64,000 nt of DNA from Streptomyces pluripotens (GTDB taxonomy: Bacteria > Actinomycetota > Actinomycetes > Streptomycetales > Streptomycetaceae), in assembly GCF_000802245.2 (NCBI RefSeq), contig NZ_CP021080.1, positions 3,906,001 through 3,970,000 on the forward strand, in the 5' to 3' direction. Below, piece by piece: positions 47,812 to 55,580 of this stretch (position 1 is its first letter; the number at the start of each line of letters is the position of its first letter). Under the pieces are notes generated by a model. The model was not told where the DNA came from. It ran no database searches and saw only the letters and a program-made list of their open reading frames with translations. A program made the translations under genes and the position numbers.

Positions 47812-49188
47812 TCAGTCGATGACCGGGTGGGGCAGGACGACAGGTGCCGCGGACTCGACCGGGCGCACGGGCACGTCCGGCCGGAAGGGCTTCAGCACGG
47901 CCAGGTCGGGCACCATGTGCGCCGATTCCTGGCAGGTCTCGGCGGCGTCGCCGAGGGAGAGGTACGGCGTGCGGATGCGGGACCAGCCGCCGGAGGTGTC
48001 GCCTGCCACGGCCAGGCCGGGGCGTTCGGGTGCGATGGAGCAAGCCGCATGCACCGCTTCGGGTGCGATGTCGCCGAGCGCCATCTTGGCGGAGGCTTCA
48101 TCGTTGACGCGGTGGCACACGCGGCCGGTGAGCTGGGCGCGGAGCATGGTGGCGCCCTTGCCGAGTTCGGCACCGAAGCGCTGTCCGCAGACTTCCAGGT
48201 AGATGCCGGCGGCGCGGCCGAGCTGGGCGAGCCGGATGAGCTGGGTGACCATCTCGTCCCGGCGTTCCTCGTCCTTCTTGGTGGCCACGAGGAACAGCTC
48301 TGCCACCTCGTCCACGAACAGCACGACGGGCACCGGGCGTTCGTCCTCGGGCAGTCCCCAGATGTCGGAGGTGATCTCCTCGTCCGGGGTGTCCGGGGCT
48401 ATGCCCTGCCGGGCCCTGATCAGGTCGTATCGGTCCTCCATCTCCTTGACCAGCGTGGGCAGCAGCTCGGCCGCCTGGTCCGGGTCCGTGGCGAGCGCCG
48501 AAAGCCGGGGTGCGAAGGGAGCCAGTTCGACGCCGCGCTTGCAGTCGATGCCGACCAGGGCGACCGGCTGTCGGGCGAGTCCGGCGATCAGGTGGCGCAG
48601 GTACATGGACTTGCCGGAAAGGGTTGCGCCGAGGGTGAGTTGGTGCGGGATGGTGCGGTAGTCGCGTATGAACGGCGTCGCGTCCTCTCGCAGTGCGACC
48701 GGCACCGTGAGGAAGCCGCCCGCGGCCTTGCGCGGCATACGCACCCGCCGTAAGACGTCGTAGCCCACGAGCCTCAGCTCGACGACCCCCGGCTTGACGG
48801 TGGTGACGTACGCGGAATGAACGCCCCAGGCGTGCCGCAGCCGCTCGGCGGACGCGGCGATGTCGGCGGGTTCCTGGCCGGGTGCCAGGCGGAGGCGAAG
48901 CTTCAACCCGGTCAGAGTGGGTCGGATGATGCCCCGGCGCGGCGGTACGGGCCGCACCTCGCGCTGCGTCATGGCCTTCATGGCGAGGACGCGCAGTCGG
49001 GAGGGCGCCACGGTCAGGCCGCACGCTTCCATGACCGAGCCGTACGAGCTGAGCAGCCGGACCGTGGACACCGGGAGGCCGATCGTGGACCAGTACGCCG
49101 CCGGGTGCTTGGCCCGGGCGTAGGCGGCCCCGCCGCCGAGTACGGCGACAGGACCACCCACTTCGAGAAGCGTCGTCAGGTCGGACAT
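47812..49188 (-). CDS. FtsK/SpoIIIE-type conjugative DNA translocase (TraSA/TraB)
   Basis: 458 residues. N-terminal region with a weak hydrophobic segment, then the motor: Walker A-like LTLGATLSGKSMYLRHLIAG, Walker B PVVLFVDEVAELFLVATKK, and QLIRLAQLGRAAGIYLEVCG, QLTGRVCHRVNDEASAKMAL. TraB-like proteins alone move double-stranded DNA between hyphae. ATG 49188 overlaps the upstream stop (ATGA). Confidence 0.92.
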   Translation of the reverse strand: MSDLTTLLEVGGPVAVLGGGAAYARAKHPAAYWSTIGLPVSTVRLLSSYGSVMEACGLTVAPSRLRVLAMKAMTQREVRPVPPRRGIIRPTLTGLKLRLRLAPGQEPADIAASAERLRHAWGVHSAYVTTVKPGVVELRLVGYDVLRRVRMPRKAAGGFLTVPVALREDATPFIRDYRTIPHQLTLGATLSGKSMYLRHLIAGLARQPVALVGIDCKRGVELAPFAPRLSALATDPDQAAELLPTLVKEMEDRYDLIRARQGIAPDTPDEEITSDIWGLPEDERPVPVVLFVDEVAELFLVATKKDEERRDEMVTQLIRLAQLGRAAGIYLEVCGQRFGAELGKGATMLRAQLTGRVCHRVNDEASAKMALGDIAPEAVHAACSIAPERPGLAVAGDTSGGWSRIRTPYLSLGDAAETCQESAHMVPDLAVLKPFRPDVPVRPVESAAPVVLPHPVID

Positions 49189-49544
49189 CAGGCAGCGACC
49201 CCGGTGGCGGCCGGGAAGGCGGCAGGGGTGACGGCGGCGGCGCGGTAGGCGATGCCGTGGCGCTGCTGGCCGTTGAAGACGGACTCCCACGGCCGGGCGA
49301 TGAGGCCGGGCAGCGAGACCGGCGCCCCGAGAGTCAGCCCCTCGGAGATGCCGCCTTCCGGAACGGTGACCTTGATGAGCGACGACTCGCCGTCCTCGAT
49401 GTAGACGACGCCGATGGTCATCAGCGCCTCGCCGCTGTTGGCGTCCTTGGCGATCTCGCCGGTCTGCCGGTCGCGGACCTTCGGCTCAGGGGCCTCGGTG
49501 AGGAGGATCGTCGCGGCCGAGGTCTCCACGCGGATGGTGCGCAA
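49188..49544 (-). CDS. Conserved AICE protein upstream of tra, 118 aa
   Basis: TTG 49544 after ATAGGAG. Beta-rich: MRTIRVETSAATILLTEAPE, TIGVVYIEDGESSLIKVTVP and LGAPVSLPGLIARPWESVFN. No TM segment. It is the first gene of the tra transcript, behind two KorSA-type palindromes. Function unknown; homologues precede tra in related elements as I recall. Confidence 0.75.
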   Translation of the reverse strand: MRTIRVETSAATILLTEAPEPKVRDRQTGEIAKDANSGEALMTIGVVYIEDGESSLIKVTVPEGGISEGLTLGAPVSLPGLIARPWESVFNGQQRHGIAYRAAAVTPAAFPAATGVAA

Positions 49545-49557
49545 GGCACACTCCTAT

Positions 49558-49574
49558 CTACTCGTCTATACAAG
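49558..49574. promoter_or_regulatory. KorSA-type operator candidate, tra promoter (proximal)
   Basis: CTACTCGTCTATACAAG lies 14 bp upstream of the TTG start of the first tra-operon gene. It is a near palindrome on ACTCGT..TACAAG/CGAG. Confidence 0.7.
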
Positions 49575-49632
49575 ATGGGTCCTGCGAGTCCCTTGGTCGG
49601 GATCGCGGGATCACCTTGCCACACAACTCGCC

Positions 49633-49649
49633 CACTCGTCTATACGAGT
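49633..49649. promoter_or_regulatory. KorSA-type operator candidate, tra promoter (distal)
   Basis: CACTCGTCTATACGAGT, the most symmetric copy (ACTCGT against ACGAGT). It lies between the tra operon (minus) and the gene at 49723 (plus), so it could control both. Confidence 0.7.
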
Positions 49650-49722
49650 TGGCGTGTTGGGGTGTACGAGTTCGGAGAAGCGCCCTACGCCCCATGTCAG
49701 ACCTACCCGCCAGAATCCACCC

Positions 49723-50088
49723 ATGCTGATAGCGACCAACGGCCGTGGCTACGAGCTGAAGCGCCCCACGAAGCCGGCAGTAGGAACCATGCTCGCCAAC
49801 CTGAGACGCGGCAACGAGTACTTGATCCTTGAGCGCCGCGACGAGGAACGGGAGGGCGACTGGTACATCCAGGTCTGGTTCCGCGACAACAACACCTACC
49901 AGCTGGAATACCGCGACGGTGTCCCTGCGGAGCACCACCAGACCCGAACGGTGTCCCAGGAGAAGGTCTTGCAGGCTCTCCTCGGCTGGATGCTCGACAA
50001 GCCCGACTGGCGAGAGAGCTTCATGTGGACCAACATCGGCCACATGTCCGCGCCCGCCGCCGACGGCGAGGACGAGCCGACCGCTTAG
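49723..50088 (+). CDS. Unrecognised AICE protein, 121 aa
   Basis: ATG 49723 gives MLIATNGRGYELKRPTKPAV, then GNEYLILERRDEEREGDWYI, QVWFRDNNTYQLEYRDG and KVLQALLGWMLDKPDWRESF. A beta-rich half followed by helices, no TM segment. The only backbone gene on the plus strand left of korSA. No family recognised. Confidence 0.65.
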   Translation: MLIATNGRGYELKRPTKPAVGTMLANLRRGNEYLILERRDEEREGDWYIQVWFRDNNTYQLEYRDGVPAEHHQTRTVSQEKVLQALLGWMLDKPDWRESFMWTNIGHMSAPAADGEDEPTA

Positions 50089-50110
50089 AGCCGTGCCGTC
50101 GCCCATCTGA

Positions 50111-50899
50111 TCACGTGGCCGGGAGCTGGTACGACAGCACGTACGCGTCCGCCGCCATCACCGTGTCGCAGACCTCGACCGCCCGTCCCTCCGTGTCGAA
50201 GGCGGTCCGGATGAGGTGGATGACCGGCACGCCGGCCGCCAGCCGAAGCGTCTTCACCTCGGCCGGGGAGGGCATCCGTGCGCGGATCTCCTCCTCGAAG
50301 TGGTCGAGGTGGTGGCCGAGTTCTTCGAGGCGGGCGTAGATGCCGCCGGGGCCGGGGTTGGGTTCGGCGATGGGGGTTCCTCGGGCGATGTCGAGCGGGA
50401 GGTAGGAGGTGGCGAACTCGACCGGCTTCCCGTCGAGCAGGTAGCGGCGCCGACGCGCGAGAACCCGCCGGACGGACCCGAGCCGGGTGGAGATGTCCTG
50501 GCCGGCCTTCTCCTCCTTGACCTCCAGGCTGTCCACCTGGGGGTGACTGCCGGCCGCGTCGGCTTCCACGATGAACGCGGACTTGCCCTGCTCCCGGTGT
50601 CGCCGGGCGAAGCGGTCCGAGGCCAGCCGTCGCACAGGCGGTCGTGGTCGTACGAAGACCCCTCGGCCGTGCTCGGCGTGCACCAGGCCCTCGCCCTGGA
50701 GGATGGAGAAGGCGTTGCGGACCGTCATCCGGGACACGCCGAAGTGCTCGACAAGGTCGGCTTCGGAGGGCAGCTTCTCGCCCTCACGGAATCGCCCACG
50801 GTCGATGGCCTCGCGCAGCTGGTCGGCGATCTGCCGGAAGACCGCACGATCGCTCGTGGGGTCGAGATCACCGAGCAGGCCCGAAGAGAGAGGGCTCAC
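50111..50899 (-). CDS. KorSA-like GntR/HutC regulator of transfer
   Basis: 262 residues. GntR winged helix at ~20-85 (FRQIADQLREAIDRGRFREG, PSEADLVEHFGVSRMTVRNA), UTRA effector domain after ~95 (RRYLLDGKPVEFATSYLPLD, RLEELGHHLDHFEEEIRARM, VIHLIRTAFDTEGRAVEVCD). In pSAM2 KorSA represses the pra activator and transfer. GTG 50899 is preceded by its own palindrome, consistent with autoregulation. Confidence 0.88.
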   Translation of the reverse strand: MSPLSSGLLGDLDPTSDRAVFRQIADQLREAIDRGRFREGEKLPSEADLVEHFGVSRMTVRNAFSILQGEGLVHAEHGRGVFVRPRPPVRRLASDRFARRHREQGKSAFIVEADAAGSHPQVDSLEVKEEKAGQDISTRLGSVRRVLARRRRYLLDGKPVEFATSYLPLDIARGTPIAEPNPGPGGIYARLEELGHHLDHFEEEIRARMPSPAEVKTLRLAAGVPVIHLIRTAFDTEGRAVEVCDTVMAADAYVLSYQLPAT

Positions 50900-50911
50900 G
50901 AGTACTCCTTT

Positions 50912-50929
50912 AGGTATCTAGACGAGTGG
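50912..50929. promoter_or_regulatory. KorSA-type operator candidate between korSA and nudix genes
   Basis: Minus strand reads CCACTCGTCTAGATACCT, sharing ACTCGTCTA with the other copies. It is 13 bp upstream of the korSA-like start and 54 bp upstream of the NUDIX start. A weaker copy (ACGAGTATACGAGT) lies at 51465-51478 at the start of the ATPase gene. Confidence 0.65.
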
Positions 50930-50982
50930 GCGAGTGGTGTTGCTACGGTGGAGAGCCTAGCCAGCCGAGAGGGCCGAGGAAC

Positions 50983-51414
50983 GTGAGCACAGAACGCCCG
51001 CACTCCGTGAGCGTCGCCGGGGTCGTCGTGGACGACCAAGGCCGGGCCCTCCTGATCCAGCGCCGGGACAACGGCCACTGGGAACCGCCGGGCGGTGTCC
51101 TCGAAAAGGAGGAGACCATCCCGGAAGCCCTCCAGCGCGAAGTCCTCGAAGAGACCGGCATCAAGATCGCACTTCCGGCGACCCTGACCGGCGTCTACAA
51201 GAACATGAAGGGCTTGATCGTCTCTCTGGTCTTCCGCTGTGAGGCCGCGGACGGCACGCCCACCACTGGTGACGAGACCCGCGCGCTGCGCTGGGCCACT
51301 CGTGAAGAGGTCACCGAGCTCGCCGACGAGGCGTACGCGATCCGCGTTCTTGACGCACTCGACGCGGCGTCCCCGCCGGCCGTTCGCGCCCACGACGGCG
51401 TGAAACTCGTCTAG
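50983..51414 (+). CDS. NUDIX hydrolase (Pif-like)
   Basis: 143 residues. Nudix box GGVLEKEETIPEALQREVLE-ETGI is complete with the catalytic Glu residues. GTG 50983 follows GAGG. In pSAM2 the nudix protein Pif blocks re-entry of the element into cells that already carry it; the position next to the KorSA-like gene is the same, so an immunity role is likely (inference). Confidence 0.85.
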   Translation: MSTERPHSVSVAGVVVDDQGRALLIQRRDNGHWEPPGGVLEKEETIPEALQREVLEETGIKIALPATLTGVYKNMKGLIVSLVFRCEAADGTPTTGDETRALRWATREEVTELADEAYAIRVLDALDAASPPAVRAHDGVKLV

Positions 51415-51460
51415 CCCGAACCCGCTGCACATGGCGGCCTACCAGCACGAAGGAACTTGT

Positions 51461-51889
51461 ATGCACGAGTATACGAGTACAGCCCGGGTCTGGGGGCTGA
51501 GTTGCCCAGGATTCCCGGAAGAAGTGAGCCGAGCCCGCCGCTGGACCCGTGACATCCTGCGCGGATCACCCTTGGCGGACGACGCCGCCCTCATCGTGAG
51601 CGAGCTGAGCACCAACGCGATCCGCCACACGGCGAGCGGCTTGGAGTCCGGCGTCTTTCACTTGGCCGTCGCGGTCTCGGCTCAGGTCATCGCGGTCTCG
51701 GTCACGGACGACGGCGGCACGGGCACGGCCCCGAAGATCGAGCACCAGGACCACGACGCGGAACACGGCCGGGGCCTGGACATGGTCAGCACCATCGCTC
51801 ACCGAGTGGTCGTCCACAGCAGCGACCAGGGCTACACGGTCACCGCGGAGCTGTACGCGGACCATCGACTGGGAGGACGCTCGTGCTGA
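51461..51889 (+). CDS. HATPase_c anti-sigma-like ATP-binding protein
   Basis: 142 residues. Family RsbW/SpoIIAB-like: EEVSRARRWTRDILRGSPL, N box ALIVSELSTNAIRHTASG, G1 VSVTDDGGTGTAP, G2 EHGRGLDMVSTIAHRV. Such orphan HATPase proteins are abundant in Streptomyces and may act on sigma-factor partner switches. ATG 51461 after GAAGGAA; a KorSA-like half palindrome overlaps the start. Confidence 0.82.
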   Translation: MHEYTSTARVWGLSCPGFPEEVSRARRWTRDILRGSPLADDAALIVSELSTNAIRHTASGLESGVFHLAVAVSAQVIAVSVTDDGGTGTAPKIEHQDHDAEHGRGLDMVSTIAHRVVVHSSDQGYTVTAELYADHRLGGRSC

Positions 51890-52254
51890 AACGAGGCTTC
51901 TGGTGTGAGTGCTGGACCGAGGACCTGGCCGAGCAGCAGCGGCCGGCACTACTGGCATCGTTCGACGCCTACTCGGCACCGCAGGCCGACCGTTGGGTAT
52001 CGGTCGCCCTCCGGACGATCTCCCCTGCCCTGGACTCAGATGCTTCGGACGAAGCGTGGGAGTGGCTGTACGAGGGCCGCATCGAGACCCGACGAGCTCT
52101 GTTGCGGGTGGAACCGTGCACGGTGTCAGTGACCCACGCCAACACCCGGATCACGTGGACGATCCGACCAGCGCTCTTCCTTCCTCTCGCCCACCGCCAG
52201 GGCGCCGAACTTCCGGCGTGCGCGAACGAGTTCAAGCCCCGCTCGACAGAGTGA
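51883..52254 (+). CDS. Unrecognised protein, 123 aa, coupled to the ATPase gene
   Basis: GTG 51883 overlaps the ATPase stop by 7 bp. Soluble; MLKRGFWCECWTEDLAEQQR, SDEAWEWLYEGRIETRRALL and RVEPCTVSVTHANTRITWTI. No family recognised. Overlap suggests a partner of the HATPase. Confidence 0.6.
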   Translation: MLKRGFWCECWTEDLAEQQRPALLASFDAYSAPQADRWVSVALRTISPALDSDASDEAWEWLYEGRIETRRALLRVEPCTVSVTHANTRITWTIRPALFLPLAHRQGAELPACANEFKPRSTE

Positions 52255-52527
52255 GTTACAACTTTCTCTACGGGTTCAAGCCCCGGCGTCGCTCCGCTCC
52301 GCCGGGCGCGCTCCCGGCTCCGCTGCGGGCGCCGCTCCTGCCTCCGGCCCGCTCCGCCCGCGCTGCGCCGACGCGCGCCCACGTGTGGGTAGGGCCGAAG
52401 GCCATGAGCCGATCACCGCATAGTGCGGTCTGCGGTCAAGGCAATGCCTCCGGCGGGGGATCGGCCGGCACCGGGATGGAGGGGGCGCCCTTCCCGACTG
52501 CGGGTCCGTAGTGGCGTGCGTGTGGAG

Positions 52528-52612
52528 CTCTCATCCCGTCCACCGCCGACCCAGGCAGAGCCGAGCAGACGCGGCCCCACGGTGTGTGGGTCGACGGCGG
52601 ACGGGATGAGAG
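52528..52612. repeat. 26-bp inverted repeat (two mismatches) in a 530-bp non-coding stretch
   Basis: Arms 52528-52553 and 52587-52612 begin CTCTCATCCCGTCC and end GGACGGGATGAGAG; 24 of 26 bases pair, with a 33-nt loop. They lie between the last backbone gene (ends 52254) and the first cargo gene (52785). 52270-52390 is C/T-rich with many short dyads. The region could hold the double-strand or single-strand origin, the clt transfer locus or a strong terminator; no coding gene is supported. Confidence 0.7.
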
Positions 52613-52784
52613 CGGGGCGAGTGGTGGGCGAGGAGGTCGTGATCTCACCTCCATTGCCTGACTGACCTGCGCAGGAGGGTACTTGACTGCACATCACACC
52701 CTCGACTGTCAGTGGCGCACGCTACGCTTATAAAAATCGCCCCTCACCTGAGGGAGCGTTCTTACAACCCCACGGGAGGGGTGT

Positions 52785-53465
52785 GTGAGCGCGAACGCCT
52801 GGGCCAGACCCGATGAACGCGGTGGCCATGAAGTTGAGCTCGCGGAGCTGGGCCTGAAGTACGAGTACTTCGAGCGCCTCATCAGCGAAGGAGAAGAAGC
52901 CCGGGCCGGCGCCACGGAGGACGACGCCAACAACGCTGCGGGCACATTGGACTACTTCGCCCGAGTGCGTACGCTGCGCTACCTGCTCCGCACTGAGGAG
53001 CATTGGAAGCGGTATGACCCCAAGCAGTCTCCGCTCAGCGTCAACCCCGACAAGACGATGGCCATCGGTGTCTTGCTGGGCGATGCTCGTACCGGCCTGC
53101 CCGGGAACCCGCAGCCGCGGAGTCACAGGCCGGCGGGCGTGGCGAAGGAGTCGCTGGTGGCCCGCAACCAGGATCTTGATCCCGGCCTCTTCCCGTTGCC
53201 CCCGCAGGATGATGCCGAAGCGGAACTTACCGACGGCGAGTATGCGCGTTTGACTACGTGGTACTTGTTGACCTACCGGTACGCGGCGAGGAAGCAGGGC
53301 TTCATCGAGGTGCGGAGCGAGCTGTCCCTCCCCAGTAGGGTGGGCGTCCAGGGCAAGATCGACAGCTGGGACCGGAGGATCCTCCTCCCCGCCATTCGAT
53401 TCAAAAAGATGTTCGATTACCCTGACGGTGACACCGGCTTCGACGTTCCCGTTGAAGAGTGGTGA
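52785..53465 (+). CDS. Unrecognised protein paired with an XRE-ImmA gene, 226 aa
   Basis: GTG 52785 after GGGAGGGG. Helical first half (HEVELAELGLKYEYFERLIS, TLDYFARVRTLRYLLRTEEH), then ELTDGEYARLTTWYLLTYRY and a C-terminal FIEVRSELSLPSRVGVQGKI ending VPVEEW. No TM segment or known catalytic motif. It ends 41 bp before the XRE-ImmA gene on the same strand; the arrangement resembles toxin-antitoxin or defence pairs, in which this would be the effector (inference). Confidence 0.7.
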   Translation: MSANAWARPDERGGHEVELAELGLKYEYFERLISEGEEARAGATEDDANNAAGTLDYFARVRTLRYLLRTEEHWKRYDPKQSPLSVNPDKTMAIGVLLGDARTGLPGNPQPRSHRPAGVAKESLVARNQDLDPGLFPLPPQDDAEAELTDGEYARLTTWYLLTYRYAARKQGFIEVRSELSLPSRVGVQGKIDSWDRRILLPAIRFKKMFDYPDGDTGFDVPVEEW

Positions 53466-53506
53466 GATAGGGGCAATCCGGTCATATGTGAGGGTGGCGG
53501 TAGTAG

Positions 53507-54601
53507 ATGGTTTCTTCCTCGCGTATCGCCATCGCTCGCAAGCGAAGGGGGCTCACCCTCGCGGATCTCAGCGAGCGTGTGGGGGTGAGCCTCCAAAGCC
53601 TGTCCAACTACGAGACGGGACGCACAGATCCGACGCGGGAGACGCTCGCGAAGATCTCAGCTGCACTGGATTTTCCAGAGTCATTTTTCCGGAAACCTGA
53701 CGTCGAGATCTTGCCTCCAGATGCTGTGTCATTCCGTGCTCGAAGTAAGCTAGCTGCGGCCCCGAGAGATGCCGCATTGGCTGCTAGCACCCTGGCATTG
53801 GAGCTTAATGAGTGGATCGAAGTTCGCTACAAGCTTCCGGCTGCCCAACTTCCGACTCTGGGGCGTCTAGATCCAGAGGGGGCGGCAAATGTCTTGCGCA
53901 CGCGTTGGGGTCTCGATGATACTCCGATCTCCAACATGGTTCACTTGGTCGAATCGCGCGGAGTTCGCGTTTTCTCCCTGCCGCCAGAGTTCGCCGATGT
54001 CGACGCATTTTCGTTCTGGCGAAATGGCACGCCGTTTATCTTTCTGAGCACACTGAAGAGTCCGGAGCGCGGGCGATTTGATGTGGCTCACGAGCTGGGC
54101 CATCTCGTGCTGCACGGAGAGGAGCGGAGTCTACAGGGGCCGCCGGCAGAAAAGGAAGCAAATGCTTTCGCCAGCGCTTTCCTTATGCCTGAAGCAAGCG
54201 TGAGAAGCTGCATCCCCAAATCCCCACTCCCGTCGCAGATTGTCAGCGCGAAGAAGATTTGGAAGGTCGCAGCAATGGCGCTCACTTACAGGCTGCATGA
54301 TCTCGATATGCTATCCGATTGGCATTATCGCAAAGCCTGTATCGAGTTGAGCAAGCAGGGATATCGGTCGTCTGAGCCCCGCGGGATGCCGACTCGTGAG
54401 AAGTCCCAGTTGCTGGAGAAGGTTTTTAACTTGGCGCAGGGAAAGGGAATATCAACGCGCCAGGTGGCGGACGAGCTAAACGTCAGCACTCAGGAACTTA
54501 GTAGCTGGATCTTCGGACTGGTGGTTACCGTTCGGGCGGGATCAGGGCGACCCGTGCCCCCAGCGTCTGCTGCTAGGCCCCGTCTGTCCGTCGTCAGGTG
54601 A
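53507..54601 (+). CDS. XRE HTH fused to ImmA/IrrE metallopeptidase
   Basis: 364 residues. HTH at ~5-60 (IAIARKRRGLTLADLSERVG, SLQSLSNYETGRTDPTRETL). ImmA/IrrE zinc peptidase: NMVHLVESRGVRVFSLPPEF, PFIFLSTLKSPERGRFDVAH with HELGHLVLHGEE (H195-E-x-x-H199), EKEANAFASAFLMPEASVRS giving the third zinc ligand. A C-terminal extra HTH-like region (ISTRQVADELNVSTQELSSW). ImmA/IrrE proteins cleave repressors to switch mobile elements or activate toxins. GC is lower than in the backbone. Confidence 0.88.
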   Translation: MVSSSRIAIARKRRGLTLADLSERVGVSLQSLSNYETGRTDPTRETLAKISAALDFPESFFRKPDVEILPPDAVSFRARSKLAAAPRDAALAASTLALELNEWIEVRYKLPAAQLPTLGRLDPEGAANVLRTRWGLDDTPISNMVHLVESRGVRVFSLPPEFADVDAFSFWRNGTPFIFLSTLKSPERGRFDVAHELGHLVLHGEERSLQGPPAEKEANAFASAFLMPEASVRSCIPKSPLPSQIVSAKKIWKVAAMALTYRLHDLDMLSDWHYRKACIELSKQGYRSSEPRGMPTREKSQLLEKVFNLAQGKGISTRQVADELNVSTQELSSWIFGLVVTVRAGSGRPVPPASAARPRLSVVR

Positions 54602-54740
54602 GCGGGCCCCAGCTGAGAGTACCCCGTGAGGCGCGGCTGTATGAGCCGAGCCGGGACGAGAGATACCTGTCAAGGTCCCGCCCGGCCGCTTGACACCAAG
54701 AGCTGTGAACCGCGACGGCTCCGGCTGGACACCAGTCAAC

Positions 54741-54774
54741 AGACTCCCGGTCCGGATGGGTGGATCGGGAGTCT
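54741..54774. terminator. Hairpin between the XRE-ImmA gene and the interrupted membrane gene
   Basis: AGACTCCCGGTCC and GGATCGGGAGTCT pair over 13 bp with one mismatch and an 8-nt loop. It lies between converging genes (stops at 54601 and 54886), so it is probably a bidirectional terminator. The remaining 284-bp gap has no other feature. Confidence 0.7.
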
Positions 54775-54885
54775 CCTGCATGCGTTATGACGCAAGCCCT
54801 GGGCGCGGACCTGTTTACGGGTGGCGGTGCGCTCGGCCAATGTCGGGTATGTCAAGAGGAAGGCCGTCCAGGGCGAGCATTCAAG

Positions 54886-55537
54886 TCAGGACTCTGGACC
54901 AGCTTTTCGCCTGTCACTATTTTGCCCAAAGAAATATCCAAGCACTATCAGGAAACTGTTAGCCAGTATTTCCGAGACCGGCACCTTCAAAAACATCGCA
55001 ACCGTAATGACGGCCGCCAATCCAACTAGGAGCAGCGAGCCCACCAACGTAGCAACCGATTCACGCGCAAGTAGTTGCGTACGAACACTCCACTTGCGCT
55101 CAGATATGTGCTGCTTCAGCAGCGCCGCGTTTTTTCTTCTTCGAAACGTTCGGAGATACTCTCGCGGCTCTCACTTGCGAAAGACTTCGATGACTGCTCA
55201 AGCGCATCCAGCTCGGCTCGAATCCTTTCCCTATTGCCAGAGTCCGGTATGAGATCTAGCGTCTCGCGAAGCGAATTTATCTGCCTCCTGTTAGTGATCT
55301 CCCAGAGGCGCGACGAGATTAGTTCTTTTCTACGGTGGATGTGAGAGACCGCCGTCTTGTAAATCCGTGGCGGGAGTTCCGCTCTGGCGAAATCGAGTTC
55401 AGAGTTGACGATACTCAGGAAGTGTTGAAGTTCTTGGATATCTTCACTTCGCGAAATTCTCTGGATCGGCACATTCGCCCGAAGCTCATCTATATATTTT
55501 GCTCGGGCTGCGATAGTTTCCGCGTCGTCCCTAATTC
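54886..55537 (-). pseudogene. 3' part of a coiled-coil, C-terminally membrane-anchored protein split by an IS
   Basis: From the IS edge the frame reads IRDDAETIAARAKYIDELRA, ISRSEDIQELQHFLSIVNSE and RIRAELDALEQSSKSFASES up to FEEEK and a TGA at 55116. The reading resumes in the -1 frame after an A6 run as AALLKQHISERKWSVRTQLL, ESVATLVGSLLLVGLAAVIT, VSEILANSFLIVLGYFFGQN and DRRKAGPES, TGA 54886-54888. One extra A would make it continuous. The protein would be a long coiled-coil with two C-terminal TM segments. The 5' end is at 58411-58441. Confidence 0.72.
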
Positions 55538-55580
55538 CAGGGCTGTTGCAAAGTCTTTTGATCTTGCGTGGGAGCGCTGG

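Noticed and set aside
46783..48753. Long plus-strand open frame (656 codons) across the spd/tra region
   Set aside because: Gly/Val/Arg-rich shadow of the minus-strand transfer genes, which have Walker motifs and TM segments.
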